DNA of 64,000 bases from a virus: the IMG/VR virus record IMGVR_UViG_3300046804_001782, positions 1 to 64,000 of that record. One strand, written 5' to 3'. The stretch's first letter is position 1. Every line of letters begins with the position of its first letter. Below are positions 22,137 through 30,225 of this stretch, one piece after another. A program made the position numbers and the translations under genes. The notes under the pieces are model-generated. The model worked only from the letters and a program-made list of their open reading frames with translations, searched no databases and was not told the origin of the DNA.

Positions 22137-23564
22137 TCAGTCAAGATTTATCACATCTTGTATAAAACGATCTGTATGTTTTCGATCTAATCCCCCACCG
22201 GGTAATTGCCGTGCCGTTTCTCCTGCCTTGGAACCAAACAACCGTGATAAAACCCCGCTACTTGCTCGTGCTTCTACCTCAAGTCTTACCATATCCCTAG
22301 TATCTGATATGTTTTTAAACTTATCAATAAGGCTGAACAATCTGTCCATCTCGGATGACAGGGCTGGATCCAATCCCTGCCCTTCCAGTTCTTCAGCGAA
22401 CCGGGCGAACAAAACACGACTTGCTTGCATCTCAATCATGGCTTGAAGCGTGGCCATGAGTTGGTCTTTAGTACGTATCTCCACGGGGAGTTTGTACCCA
22501 CAATCTGAATGTTCCTTGAATGCAGGGCAACGGGAGGACAGATAGCAATTATCGCACTGACGCACAGGGCTTGAGTTGTAGCGTATAACAGGCACCTCTT
22601 GGGGATCAATTTCTATTGATTCTCCCTGCTCAGTATCAGTAAATGAACCTGCTGTAACGATACGTTCTATACCCATTACCGGTAGCAATAAGCGTTCTTC
22701 GTCGTGCCGCTTTTCTAATGGGGCGATAGTAATACTTGACCTACGAGAATCCACAGGAAGGCGGGTATCTATTTCTTGGTCGATAGTAATTATCTCATCC
22801 CCAAACGTGTCACTAAACTCATCCTCATCGTCACCGTTTTCGGGGTCATAGGCCGAAAGGTTGCGTACTTCGTATTGTTGCCACGACTTTATGGCAAGAC
22901 TACCTATGGTGCTTACGTTGTCTTCTAACACCTCGTTATAGTCGATACCAAGTCGTATAATATCTGCTCTATGCTTTTTTCTACTGGATTCTTTTTGCTG
23001 GGCTGGATACCGTCGAAGACCGTGACCATCCCATACTTGGGTTTCACCGTAACGGATGGTACTTGTCCACGATGTGACCACGACGGCTTCCCAAGGGAGA
23101 GCCTCTATGATCTCAACCTTACTTGTCAGTCCGATGAGTACTGCTCCCCAGCGTTGAGAGAGCGACCTAATTCTTGGTAATGTTTTTGAATTAATCGCTT
23201 TATCAGATATGGCCACCCGTCCATACCGCTGGCAGATGTATGCCAACCTCTCTAAATCTTGATCATCAGACCATACGGGAACATACTTTTCCCCTAGCCA
23301 ATCGCCATCCATATCTGGTCGCCCTATTACAATGTCTATATTGTCGGCGTGTTCCCGTATGAAATCGGAATACCGGTTTACGTCCTCGTCACCTTCTGAG
23401 GTGTACACGAGAATGGAAGATGATCCAAAAGTTCCAGTTATAGTGAATTCTTTAATCTTTGGTATTGCTAGTTGGGTTATGTTTACAGCGATGTTTTCTA
23501 CATTATTGTGAGAAAGCAGACTCCTGTGCGAACCCTTTTCTCCACCACCTAGATAGACTCTCAT
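22137..23564 (-). CDS. Large protein of unknown function with Cys cluster
   Basis: 475 residues. N-terminus MRVYLGGGEKGSHRSLL and repeated beta-alpha elements (AVVVTSWTSTIRYGETQVW) recall the TIM-barrel of tRNA-guanine-transglycosylase-like (DpdA-type) phage proteins, though I cannot confirm catalytic residues. An acidic linker (~245-275) is followed by CDNCYLSSRCPAFKEHSDC, a four-cysteine cluster. The last ~130 residues are helical (QLMATLQAMIEMQASRVLFA; VLSRLFGSKAG). No partner genes for 7-deazaguanine synthesis are in the window. Confidence 0.7.
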   Translation of the reverse strand: MRVYLGGGEKGSHRSLLSHNNVENIAVNITQLAIPKIKEFTITGTFGSSSILVYTSEGDEDVNRYSDFIREHADNIDIVIGRPDMDGDWLGEKYVPVWSDDQDLERLAYICQRYGRVAISDKAINSKTLPRIRSLSQRWGAVLIGLTSKVEIIEALPWEAVVVTSWTSTIRYGETQVWDGHGLRRYPAQQKESSRKKHRADIIRLGIDYNEVLEDNVSTIGSLAIKSWQQYEVRNLSAYDPENGDDEDEFSDTFGDEIITIDQEIDTRLPVDSRRSSITIAPLEKRHDEERLLLPVMGIERIVTAGSFTDTEQGESIEIDPQEVPVIRYNSSPVRQCDNCYLSSRCPAFKEHSDCGYKLPVEIRTKDQLMATLQAMIEMQASRVLFARFAEELEGQGLDPALSSEMDRLFSLIDKFKNISDTRDMVRLEVEARASSGVLSRLFGSKAGETARQLPGGGLDRKHTDRFIQDVINLD

Positions 23565-24037
23565 TCTACCTCTCTCCAGTTTTTATCAGAGGCTTTCATG
23601 GCCTGATCATCAAGTTCTTTGGTGAGAGTGTCCCATGTTTTGAGTTCTCTAGTACCTGCCCACTCCGGTCTAATTATGTAAGGAGAGGCAACTAGGAGGG
23701 TAGGGATACCGCGTTTGAGGGTTTCAGCACATACTCGGGCATCGTTATCAACGTACCATTTTGCTCTGCCCCAAATTCCAGATATTGTATGTATTCTCTC
23801 AGCCCTTAATACAGGGTCTTTAAAATCTATAAACTCGTACATTGCGGCTTTAAAAGACTCACGACGCAACCATTGTTCAAAGAGTTCTTTGTCATAATCC
23901 TGATTGACTATAAGACAGATACGTCCCAGTTCTTTATCATGGAACATGTTCCAGATGGAACGACCATCGGAGTCTGGTTGACGTTGGCCTATTTGATCAG
24001 CCGGTTTAGCAATAACGTCAAAGTTAAAAATAATCAT
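23561..24037 (-). CDS. HAD-like protein, possibly degenerate
   Basis: 158 residues. Opens with IIFNFDVIAKPAD, where a HAD phosphatase would have hhhhDxD; the last block KWYVDNDARVCAETLKRGIP followed by TLLVASPYIIRPEW matches HAD motif IV and its surroundings. The first motif lacks the second aspartate, so catalysis is doubtful. Overlaps both neighbours (ATGA, TGATG). Confidence 0.6.
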   Translation of the reverse strand: MIIFNFDVIAKPADQIGQRQPDSDGRSIWNMFHDKELGRICLIVNQDYDKELFEQWLRRESFKAAMYEFIDFKDPVLRAERIHTISGIWGRAKWYVDNDARVCAETLKRGIPTLLVASPYIIRPEWAGTRELKTWDTLTKELDDQAMKASDKNWREVE

Positions 24038-24492
24038 CAGGCATACATGCCCTTAGCCTTGCGGTTCTTATGAATAACATAAGCACTTGCTGGGCAGTAA
24101 TGGCATAGGTACTGACGATTCTCTTTAGGAACACCAATACGCCTACCGATAGTCTTAGAATCGTCTTCATAGTCTGGACAATTGTTACTAGGGCGATTGT
24201 GTCTGTTAAAGCAACTGAGTGCTTCTACTTTCAAATCCTGCCGCAGTTCACGAATATCCCACTCGTTCTTCATAAGTTCATTACGAACCTGTGTTTCGTC
24301 CCCCAACTTATCCCAAGTTTCCTGATCGCAGCGGAAAATAAGACCTTTGTGGGCCTCTGGGTTAGGGTCTTTAGACTGGTGTAGGTGTCGATTGATAAGT
24401 TCAATCAACTCCATGTCATACTCAGCAGGACCGTCGTAGTCATGCATACGAAACATAACACCACATGATTTACAGGCTAGAAGCCTAGGCAT
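24037..24492 (-). CDS. Cys-rich zinc-type protein of unknown function
   Basis: 151 residues: CKSCG at 7-11, RCDQE, SCFNRHNRPSNNCPDY and the C-terminal CHYCP. The spacing suggests at least two zinc or one Fe-S site. Helical acidic middle (ELMKNEWDIRELRQDLKVEA). It lies in the same chain as the HAD-like and 475-residue proteins. Confidence 0.7.
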   Translation of the reverse strand: MPRLLACKSCGVMFRMHDYDGPAEYDMELIELINRHLHQSKDPNPEAHKGLIFRCDQETWDKLGDETQVRNELMKNEWDIRELRQDLKVEALSCFNRHNRPSNNCPDYEDDSKTIGRRIGVPKENRQYLCHYCPASAYVIHKNRKAKGMYA

Positions 24493-24516
24493 TTTGTACT
24501 CCCTATTTATTTGTTA

Positions 24517-24732
24517 TTAGTATCCGTACGTTCCCGAACCAGAAGAAATCTTTCCTAAAAGACCACGCTCGCTGTCGGTAATTCCATATTGTTGCTGTAG
24601 CGTAGCATACCGCTCGTACAAATCGTGCAGTTCTACTGAACCTCCCCTATCTGGGGATAGGTTTTTACAACACCCATCGTGGATGCCAGCCTGTAAATCT
24701 TCATTCATGGAACGTGTGTTGTTTACTGCCAT
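24517..24732 (-). CDS. Small protein of unknown function
   Basis: 71 residues from ATG 24732 in a TGATG overlap with the gene upstream, AAGGAT as ribosome site. MAVNNTRSMNEDLQAGIHDG, then a helix (VELHDLYERYATLQQQYGIT) and a Gly/Ser tail ending SGSGTYGY. No motif recognised. Confidence 0.65.
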   Translation of the reverse strand: MAVNNTRSMNEDLQAGIHDGCCKNLSPDRGGSVELHDLYERYATLQQQYGITDSERGLLGKISSGSGTYGY

Positions 24733-25613
24733 CACATATCCTTACTCGTTGGGGGGTTTTCTTTATCTTTGGCGGTGTTACGCTTACGCGCTATGCCTGC
24801 GTCACTACGCGTCTTTTTTGTATCATCAGCATTCGTCTTTTGTTCTTGTGGACTATCCTCAAGAAACGCTTGCATAGGCGATATTTGAGGACCACGTGGA
24901 TAGACACTAACTGGTGCTGGGGCCATCCGAGGACCGGGAGTAGGAGCCATAACATGACCTGCGGTCATCTTTGGTGTTGCTGTTACGTCGCGACCAATTA
25001 TGTAACTAAGAACATGATTCTCATGTGCTTGTTTTTTTTGTGCTTGTACGCGTTCAGCCATTTCGTTAATTGCTGGTAAACCTTTATGTACTTGCTCTTG
25101 CATCTGCCTATCCCAAAGAACAGACGGCGGTGCGTCGGCTTCTATATCGCTATGTGGAGGAACGTAATACCAATCAACTTCCCAAGGGTGGTCATATTTG
25201 CCGCTCATCCACTCTTGGTCCTGTCGCATACGTTCTGCCAAGCGTCGTTTATGTTGTTTAACATTTGAACGATTCTGTGCGTATGCTCCAAGCAATGATC
25301 CTACAGTCTCACTAGGGGTTAGACGACTGCGTGATGATGCTGGGGTGTGCATACGGCCTATTCCGTAGCCTTCATGCCAAGGGCGATTAAATGTGGGTGA
25401 AATAGGAGCGCGAGAGTATGGCATCCGTCTACTGGATACGGAACCGTGTGGCAATGTAGCACTAGTTTCTTGCACTAACTTCCTACCATAACCCTGATCT
25501 CTTAAAAGAGGGGTTGGTGATGTTTGAGTAATGCGGTATCTTGTACCAATAGATCCATAGTTATTTGGATCCTGCATTGTCATATATTCTTTTAATACTT
25601 CATCGGCTTTCAT
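24732..25613 (-). CDS. Large, mostly disordered protein of unknown function
   Basis: 293 residues from ATG 25613 (GAGGA 7 bp upstream); an in-frame ATG at 25676 would overlap the preceding gene by about 50 bp. Rich in Pro, Ser, Arg and Met (PHGSVSSRRMPYSRAPISPT), with one Trp-rich stretch (WEVDWYYVPP) and a basic tail (KTRSDAGIARKRNTAKDKEN). Resembles structural or scaffold-type proteins more than an enzyme, but sits in an operon of DNA-metabolism genes. Confidence 0.65.
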   Translation of the reverse strand: MKADEVLKEYMTMQDPNNYGSIGTRYRITQTSPTPLLRDQGYGRKLVQETSATLPHGSVSSRRMPYSRAPISPTFNRPWHEGYGIGRMHTPASSRSRLTPSETVGSLLGAYAQNRSNVKQHKRRLAERMRQDQEWMSGKYDHPWEVDWYYVPPHSDIEADAPPSVLWDRQMQEQVHKGLPAINEMAERVQAQKKQAHENHVLSYIIGRDVTATPKMTAGHVMAPTPGPRMAPAPVSVYPRGPQISPMQAFLEDSPQEQKTNADDTKKTRSDAGIARKRNTAKDKENPPTSKDM

Positions 25614-25623
25614 ACTGCTGTCC

Positions 25624-25917
25624 TCATGACCATAGTGCGCCCATAGAGTACCGTCCACTACCCATATACTCGTCATCAGTAAAACTTGATTCCATTACTG
25701 GCATACCGGAGAGCCATGAACGGTTTGTTGCTACATACCGGTCTATATTCATAACGGTATTGATATCCAACACTTGCTTACTGAACCCCATTCGGGGTGG
25801 AAACGGATCCTGTGGATGCATGGGACGTAGTTGGCGAATCGTTTCTGGGTCGCTAGTAGCAGCCTCTAAGGCCCTGTCTACTTGAAACTCTTGAAAGGAT
25901 TGCCACGGCTTTGGCAT
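25624..25917 (-). CDS. Protein of unknown function (97 aa)
   Basis: MPKPWQSFQEFQVDRALEAA, from ATG 25917 just after the preceding stop; a start at 26019 would overlap that gene by 98 bp. Contains RPMHPQDPFPPRMGFSKQVL and an acidic, Met/Gly/Tyr-rich tail. It shares the Pro/Arg/Met-rich style of its two larger neighbours. Confidence 0.6.
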   Translation of the reverse strand: MPKPWQSFQEFQVDRALEAATSDPETIRQLRPMHPQDPFPPRMGFSKQVLDINTVMNIDRYVATNRSWLSGMPVMESSFTDDEYMGSGRYSMGALWS

Positions 25918-25921
25918 TTTA

Positions 25922-26092
25922 TCAGAAGCGGCTTTCTTGGATACCGGCGTAGAATGAATAGGATTCTGGAATGCGTTGGTATGTAGCGTAAGGATCACCC
26001 ACAGTGACTTTTGCGTCACCTAGGTACATTCCATAACTCATTCCTACATTAGAATCGTAGTTAAGTTCATTACCAAAGTTATCTTCATTCAT
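25922..26092 (-). CDS. Small acidic protein of unknown function
   Basis: 56 residues, MNEDNFGNELNYDSNVGMSY. GGAGGT lies 8 bp before ATG 26092, which rules out the upstream in-frame codon at 26107. Tyr- and Asn-rich, probably disordered or beta. Confidence 0.65.
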   Translation of the reverse strand: MNEDNFGNELNYDSNVGMSYGMYLGDAKVTVGDPYATYQRIPESYSFYAGIQESRF

Positions 26093-26097
26093 AATCA

Positions 26098-26592
26098 CTA
26101 CCTCCAAGGTGGTGCTAGTGTTTTCAACATACTTCTACGTTGCTTGTCTATGATCTCTTTTTGAGGTCTGTCTGGACCACGCGGAATGCCACGTGGTCCA
26201 GACTTACCATCGTTGGTAAGCCGTACTGGTTCTGCTCCGGGTGGAGAAAACTTCTTTCCTTCAGACTCCAATTGTATACCAGTTAAGAGGTTAAATTCTT
26301 TAGGCCATACATAATCACCCGGATTTATTCGCTCTCCTTTATGCACGCCTCTGCTATACGAACGTTTGTTTTGGCGAGCAACAGCATCAAGCATTTTATC
26401 TTGACGGCGATTTGATGACATCGTACCAAGATAACCATCTGGATAAGATGTGTCTGGTGAGGCACCAAAGGCCGCTAACATCCTGTCTTTTGGACTACGA
26501 AAAGAAGGAGCGGGACCCAACAGGGGTGCGGTTTCTCCACTATAAGGATCGTACCCACCACTCCAGTTGTTAAATGTTTGCTGATTAGCCAT
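26098..26592 (-). CDS. Pro/Gly-rich protein of unknown function (164 aa)
   Basis: MANQQTFNNWSGGYDPYSGE. Low-complexity N-terminus, basic middle (NRRQDKMLDAVARQNKRSYS) and a Pro/Arg tail. Likely disordered. Its 3' half contains a perfect 12-bp inverted repeat (26170-26203). Confidence 0.65.
   Translation of the reverse strand: MANQQTFNNWSGGYDPYSGETAPLLGPAPSFRSPKDRMLAAFGASPDTSYPDGYLGTMSSNRRQDKMLDAVARQNKRSYSRGVHKGERINPGDYVWPKEFNLLTGIQLESEGKKFSPPGAEPVRLTNDGKSGPRGIPRGPDRPQKEIIDKQRRSMLKTLAPPWR
26170..26203. repeat. Perfect 12-bp inverted repeat inside a gene
   Basis: GTCTGGACCACG (26170-26181) and CGTGGTCCAGAC (26192-26203), 10-bp spacer. On neither strand is it followed by a T-run. It falls in a stretch coding GPRGIPRGPD, so codon choice alone could produce part of it, but twelve perfect pairs are unusual in this AT-leaning operon. 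Confidence 0.6.
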
Positions 26593-26733
26593 TTATCGTG
26601 TCTGTCCTGAGGATTGACCAAAACTTGATAGCAGACCGCCCTGACCGCCACCCACATTGGAGATGGGTTTAATACTGTCAGCCTTCGTAGAAGTCTTCTT
26701 CTTCTTCGTACCTTTCTTTTTTGCGGTCGGCAT
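26593..26733 (-). CDS. Lysine-rich microprotein
   Basis: 46 residues, MPTAKKKGTKKKKTSTKADS then a Gly/Ser/Gln tail (GGGQGGLLSSFGQSSGQTR). GAAAG precedes the ATG and the stop adjoins the next gene. The first 56 bp overlap the gene at 26678-26833 in another frame. The basic N-terminus would bind nucleic acid. Confidence 0.55.
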   Translation of the reverse strand: MPTAKKKGTKKKKTSTKADSIKPISNVGGGQGGLLSSFGQSSGQTR

Positions 26734-26833
26734 TCTTTCGCTTCTTTCCACGTTGGTACATTTCGTTTACAGAGTAAGCGTAAGGATCAAAGTCGTCCTC
26801 TTCCCACTTATCATAATTTCTTAACTTTGTCAT
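26678..26833 (-). CDS. Charged microprotein
   Basis: 51 residues, MTKLRNYDKWEEDDFDPYAY followed by basic QRGKKRKNADRKKERYEEEE. Too short to stand out on length alone; supported by its place in an otherwise gap-free operon and an AAAG before the ATG. Overlaps the lysine-rich microprotein, so one of the two may be spurious. Confidence 0.5.
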   Translation of the reverse strand: MTKLRNYDKWEEDDFDPYAYSVNEMYQRGKKRKNADRKKERYEEEEDFYEG

Positions 26834-26853
26834 ATCTTTATATTACTAGTTTA

Positions 26854-27138
26854 TCACTCACGGACTACGGGTTTGAAAGACATCGCAGATATGGTGGAAC
26901 CATCTTCTCCAGTTATGTCATCAAAACCAATCACATACACAACATCAATGCCGCGTGGGGCAACAAAACCACGAGCAATAGCACAAGCCTTAACTGCTTG
27001 GTTTACTGCGCTGGCCCCTATGGCTCGTATTCGCGGAGACTGGCCTGCTACAACGCTACGGGCAACAATAGAACCAACACTTTGTGGATTGCTGCTTCCA
27101 GAAACCTTGATAATATCTTCTGCATTTGTGTTTGTCAT
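26854..27138 (-). CDS. spoVS: SpoVS-like (Alba-superfamily) protein
   Basis: 94 residues. IIKVSGSSNPQSVGSIVARS, RIRAIGASAVNQAVKACAIA and RGFVAPRGIDVVYVIGF match stage V sporulation protein S almost end to end; length is also right. SpoVS belongs to the Alba-like fold and is thought to bind nucleic acid; in Bacillus it affects septation and sporulation. In a phage it could influence nucleoid or RNA structure. TAGGAGAATA-type ribosome site upstream. Confidence 0.88.
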   Translation of the reverse strand: MTNTNAEDIIKVSGSSNPQSVGSIVARSVVAGQSPRIRAIGASAVNQAVKACAIARGFVAPRGIDVVYVIGFDDITGEDGSTISAMSFKPVVRE

Positions 27139-27182
27139 TTTATTCTCCTAAAGGCTCAAGTTATACAAACAACTTAAGTATT

Positions 27183-27545
27183 TTAGAAGAAACCACCTAC
27201 CTTTAGTAGGTCAATAAGATCGTCAAGACGCATAACAGCATAATTATCACCAATGGCTGCTTTACCCTTACCAATGCGTTTAACAACAAGCACAGGAAGA
27301 CCGTCACCCAGTCTGTCTGCCTGTTCTACTGTGGCGTTAAGCCAACCGCTAAGGTCATGAGACTTCTGGTTTTTACATTGTATAGCAACCTTCTTACCAG
27401 TAAGACCGTTGCGTATACCATTTATGTCACCAGTGTCTTCACCAGACTTGAGAGCGGTTCTATGTGCATCAAGAAAACCAGACTCGTTAAGGTAGTCCTT
27501 GATGAGGGTTTCAAACGAGGTTCCTTTTTGTTTCGCTTTATTAGC
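27183..27545 (-). CDS. Holliday-junction-resolvase-like PD-(D/E)XK nuclease
   Basis: 120 residues from GTG 27545 (GAGG 6 bp before); an ATG at 27557 is possible. KGTSFETLIKDYLNESGFLD carries the first acidic residue; TGDINGIRN and KVAIQCKNQKSHDLSGW give the D...QxK core of the Hjc/VRR-type fold, followed by VLVVKRIGKGKAAIGDNYAV. Such phage enzymes resolve recombination or branched replication intermediates. Confidence 0.75.
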   Translation of the reverse strand, partial: ANKAKQKGTSFETLIKDYLNESGFLDAHRTALKSGEDTGDINGIRNGLTGKKVAIQCKNQKSHDLSGWLNATVEQADRLGDGLPVLVVKRIGKGKAAIGDNYAVMRLDDLIDLLKVGGFF

Positions 27546-27846
27546 CACGGAAAGCCTCATCGTATGAATTAAGGACCGTATCCCATTCATCCTCAGTAAC
27601 AAAACCAGACTCACTACGACGCATGACATCTACCGTACTGGTCAACATAGTACGCAGTCGTTCAATCTCATCGGCGGCTCTTGTAAGCAAATCTGAACCA
27701 TACACTAAGACCTTAAACTGTGGAGCACGTGCCCTACACTCTTCTACAACATCACCGGGAAATGAAGGTTGTTGACTACGTGTTGACCGGTTGGCACAAT
27801 AATCACAGGGCATAGGCCAACCGCAATAAGAACAAGTTTCTTTCAT
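27541..27846 (-). CDS. Zinc-finger plus helical protein
   Basis: 101 residues: CSYCGWPMPCDYC at the N-terminus, a compact four-cysteine knuckle, then coiled helices (LLTRAADEIERLRTMLTSTV). Coupled by ATGA to ThyX upstream. Possibly an adaptor for the nuclease that follows; no direct evidence. Confidence 0.7.
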   Translation of the reverse strand: MKETCSYCGWPMPCDYCANRSTRSQQPSFPGDVVEECRARAPQFKVLVYGSDLLTRAADEIERLRTMLTSTVDVMRRSESGFVTEDEWDTVLNSYDEAFRG

Positions 27847-28499
27847 GGTGCCACTCTACCATGTGCTACCCATGCTTCGTATGTATGAGGCATTTTATTA
27901 GCGAAATGTAGTTCCACATCATTTGCATACTGCCTTATTTCTGCTTGAGCATTTTTATCAGTACGCAGTGATAAAAAGTTCATAAGACTTCTAGCGTTTA
28001 CTGTCCAATAGAATTCAGTAAAAGTACCCATAGGCAAAACAGTTCGTGCTATCTCTTTAGCAACACCAATACTAAGTAAGTATTTGTACGTTCTATAGGA
28101 GTGATCATTTGCTTCGTAGATAGTGTCAGCCGCTTCTTTTTGAATATCATAAGGCAGTGGCTCAAAGACATAAGAACCCGGCTTTCCAACCTGTGTACGC
28201 ACGGAAAGCACTTCAGGTACCCATGCTCCCGGTTCTACTTCTGTGTACCTAGCACTAAACTCATTAAACGAACCAATACGATGTCTGAACCACTCCCTTG
28301 CTACAAAGATAGGACAACGAACGTGGAAACGGAAAGCGTTATGTTCAAAGGGAGTACCGTGACGCTCTCTCATTAAAAATTCTATGAGTTTGACATCACC
28401 ATCATCTAGATAACTTTTTTGTTTACCAAAGGATACTCGGGCTGAATTAACCACCGACAGGTCGTCAGCCATACATGCGTCAAGATGTACAAAAGTCAT
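27843..28499 (-). CDS. thyX: Flavin-dependent thymidylate synthase ThyX
   Basis: 218 residues. The signature RHRX7S is RHRIGSFNEFS (72-82). The N-terminal VVNSARVSFGKQ and the C-terminal NARSLMNFLSLR (dUMP-binding) fit ThyX of usual length. Makes dTMP from dUMP using methylene-tetrahydrofolate, FAD and NADPH in the cytoplasm; works with the deaminase and HD/DUF6378 proteins on the nucleotide pool. Confidence 0.95.
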   Translation of the reverse strand: MTFVHLDACMADDLSVVNSARVSFGKQKSYLDDGDVKLIEFLMRERHGTPFEHNAFRFHVRCPIFVAREWFRHRIGSFNEFSARYTEVEPGAWVPEVLSVRTQVGKPGSYVFEPLPYDIQKEAADTIYEANDHSYRTYKYLLSIGVAKEIARTVLPMGTFTEFYWTVNARSLMNFLSLRTDKNAQAEIRQYANDVELHFANKMPHTYEAWVAHGRVAP

Positions 28500-28999
28500 G
28501 CGTTAAACCTCAACCCTCTATTATCTCTTGGTGCTGCTGATATACGGCGGCTCAATTCCCGTGATAGCAATTGAGCACCTCGTTCGCACCTATCAAATAC
28601 AGATTCAACTAACTTTCTGTAGGCACGGGCTTCAAGGTGAGTATTCTGCTGCGATACGACACGTGAGTCAATATCACGACGTGCCTTAGCAATAGTAACC
28701 CGGTCACCCTTGGCATCTGCACCCCACTGTTCGATTAGCACCTTTGCTTCTATCAATCGACAGTTATTGGCTTCTCTCTCTTCTGATACTTCTGCTAAAA
28801 CCATATCGGCCTTAGCATATGAAACCCATGCCATAAACTTTGTGTACAACTCCATCAAGTCAGAGTCAGATAGGTCATCCAAGTATTGTGGCATCTCTGG
28901 AATATCATTATCTGGCTTGTCTGGGAGAGAGAATTTCATTGTGAATCGTTGTTCAGCATCTTGAACTGGATCGTTATTCCTGTGGAGTACTCTTGCCAT
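28496..28999 (-). CDS. Helical protein of unknown function in the recombination operon
   Basis: 167 residues from ATG 28999, chosen for AAGGAGGT 9 bp upstream; it overlaps the Cas4-like gene by 26 bp. Long helices (ELYTKFMAWVSYAKADMVLA; KARRDIDSRVVSQQNTHLEA) suggest coiled coil. Basic C-terminus. Coupled by ATGA to thyX. Confidence 0.65.
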   Translation of the reverse strand: MARVLHRNNDPVQDAEQRFTMKFSLPDKPDNDIPEMPQYLDDLSDSDLMELYTKFMAWVSYAKADMVLAEVSEEREANNCRLIEAKVLIEQWGADAKGDRVTIAKARRDIDSRVVSQQNTHLEARAYRKLVESVFDRCERGAQLLSRELSRRISAAPRDNRGLRFNA

Positions 29000-29861
29000 T
29001 CCAACAGACCTCCTTGTAGGGACAGAATCTACAACCATTACACTTATCGTTGGTCGCCCATTCAGGACGTTCAGGAACTGTGTCACTCTCAAGATGCGAC
29101 ATGACTATTTTACAGTTATTAAGTACTTCGGTAATTTGCTCTGGTTGATACCGAACTTCAAACTCTTTTACCTGCTGTGTCGGTTTCCACTCATAGATAA
29201 ATATGATCGTGTCAATCTTTCGACAGTGCATGTAAAGGTTGCCTTGTCGTAGATGAGAAGGAAATGGGGTCTTGATACTGTCCCAGAGTCCATCAATGGT
29301 TAATTCGTTGTTGGCGTATGCCTCATACAGAGAAGGCTTCTCCCAGCGAACGGTACCTACACCTACCGACTTAATCTCAATAAGGGCACGGCCTTTTTCA
29401 TCCTCAATTTCACCATCAGCGTGCCCAATAATATGGTGCTCATCGTCACGCAAAGGAACTTCGCGATACCGAATACGCTTAGAAGAGCATAGAATGCACT
29501 CAGTTGGCGACTTTGCGTTCCACATGTTGTCGCACTCATCACAAGCCCAAACACCCCAAAGAACACCGGCATTGTGTAACCAGTTTTGCCATTTCCTGTG
29601 GATATTATTACCTTCTTCAAAAACATTGAGTCTGGAAAAGGAATAGTTTTCTTGAGCCTCTTGATACTTCTTTATCTTGTACCACGCACTGCGTGTGCAG
29701 AAATGACGCTTTGATAGTTCGCTAGGATGTAAGTAATTGGTATCCCTGTGTTGGTTTTTCTCACGATATTCCATCATGAGGGTTTTCTGAGCCAGAGGGA
29801 TAACACGACCCTTAGTTTTCATTAACTTTTTGTAGTCTTTTAAATACCACGGCTGTGTCAT
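28974..29861 (-). CDS. Cas4-like Fe-S PD-(D/E)XK exonuclease
   Basis: 295 residues. H147-D149 (GHADGEIE), then E162-x-K164 (IEIKSVG), form the nuclease site. C55 together with C277-x2-C280-x5-C286 (CRFCPYKEVC) reproduces the four-cysteine Fe-S arrangement of Cas4 and AddB-type nucleases. A zinc ribbon (C107, C110, C122, C125) is inserted before the active site. No CRISPR array or cas1/cas2 is present, so a recombination-type 5'-end resection role beside RecA is more likely. Confidence 0.82.
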   Translation of the reverse strand: MTQPWYLKDYKKLMKTKGRVIPLAQKTLMMEYREKNQHRDTNYLHPSELSKRHFCTRSAWYKIKKYQEAQENYSFSRLNVFEEGNNIHRKWQNWLHNAGVLWGVWACDECDNMWNAKSPTECILCSSKRIRYREVPLRDDEHHIIGHADGEIEDEKGRALIEIKSVGVGTVRWEKPSLYEAYANNELTIDGLWDSIKTPFPSHLRQGNLYMHCRKIDTIIFIYEWKPTQQVKEFEVRYQPEQITEVLNNCKIVMSHLESDTVPERPEWATNDKCNGCRFCPYKEVCWNGKSTPQE

Positions 29862-29892
29862 TTATTAATTAAACTCACCACAACTGGTTTGT

Positions 29893-30225
29893 TTACTCTC
29901 CAATCAGTTCAAGAAAGTCATCTTCTATCAAGACTACATAGGATTTTAGATTGATATCAAACTGAAGTACAGGGATACGGCTCTCAAGAATGGATCTTTT
30001 TTCAAGATCTCTTAGATCAACGGCTTTTATAGTATACGATTTAACATTGTCAGTAAACTTGTTTTCAATAAGAAACATTTCTGAACGTACATCATTCTTA
30101 CGAAGCCATCCAGAACCTGACCCGGCGTTGCGACTACCCTTGTACTTGTCAGCGGTTCGTTCTTCTTGTTTCTTGCTTTTCTTATTAATGTATTTGCGGT
30201 CGTTGCTACTGTCACCAATGATCAT
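29893..30225 (-). CDS. Hjc/VRR-like nuclease
   Basis: 110 residues. Pattern GSRNAGSGSGWLRKNDVRSE followed by MFLIENKFTDNVKSYTI gives the G-S...D-V...E-x-K arrangement of small archaeal-type resolvases and phage PD-(D/E)XK nucleases. ATGA overlap with recA. It is a second, different resolvase-like protein in the operon. Confidence 0.7.
   Translation of the reverse strand: MIIGDSSNDRKYINKKSKKQEERTADKYKGSRNAGSGSGWLRKNDVRSEMFLIENKFTDNVKSYTIKAVDLRDLEKRSILESRIPVLQFDINLKSYVVLIEDDFLELIGE

Noticed and set aside
28974-29861. Cas4-like gene as part of a CRISPR system
   Set aside because: No Cas1, Cas2 or array is present, and the neighbours are RecA and resolvase-like nucleases.
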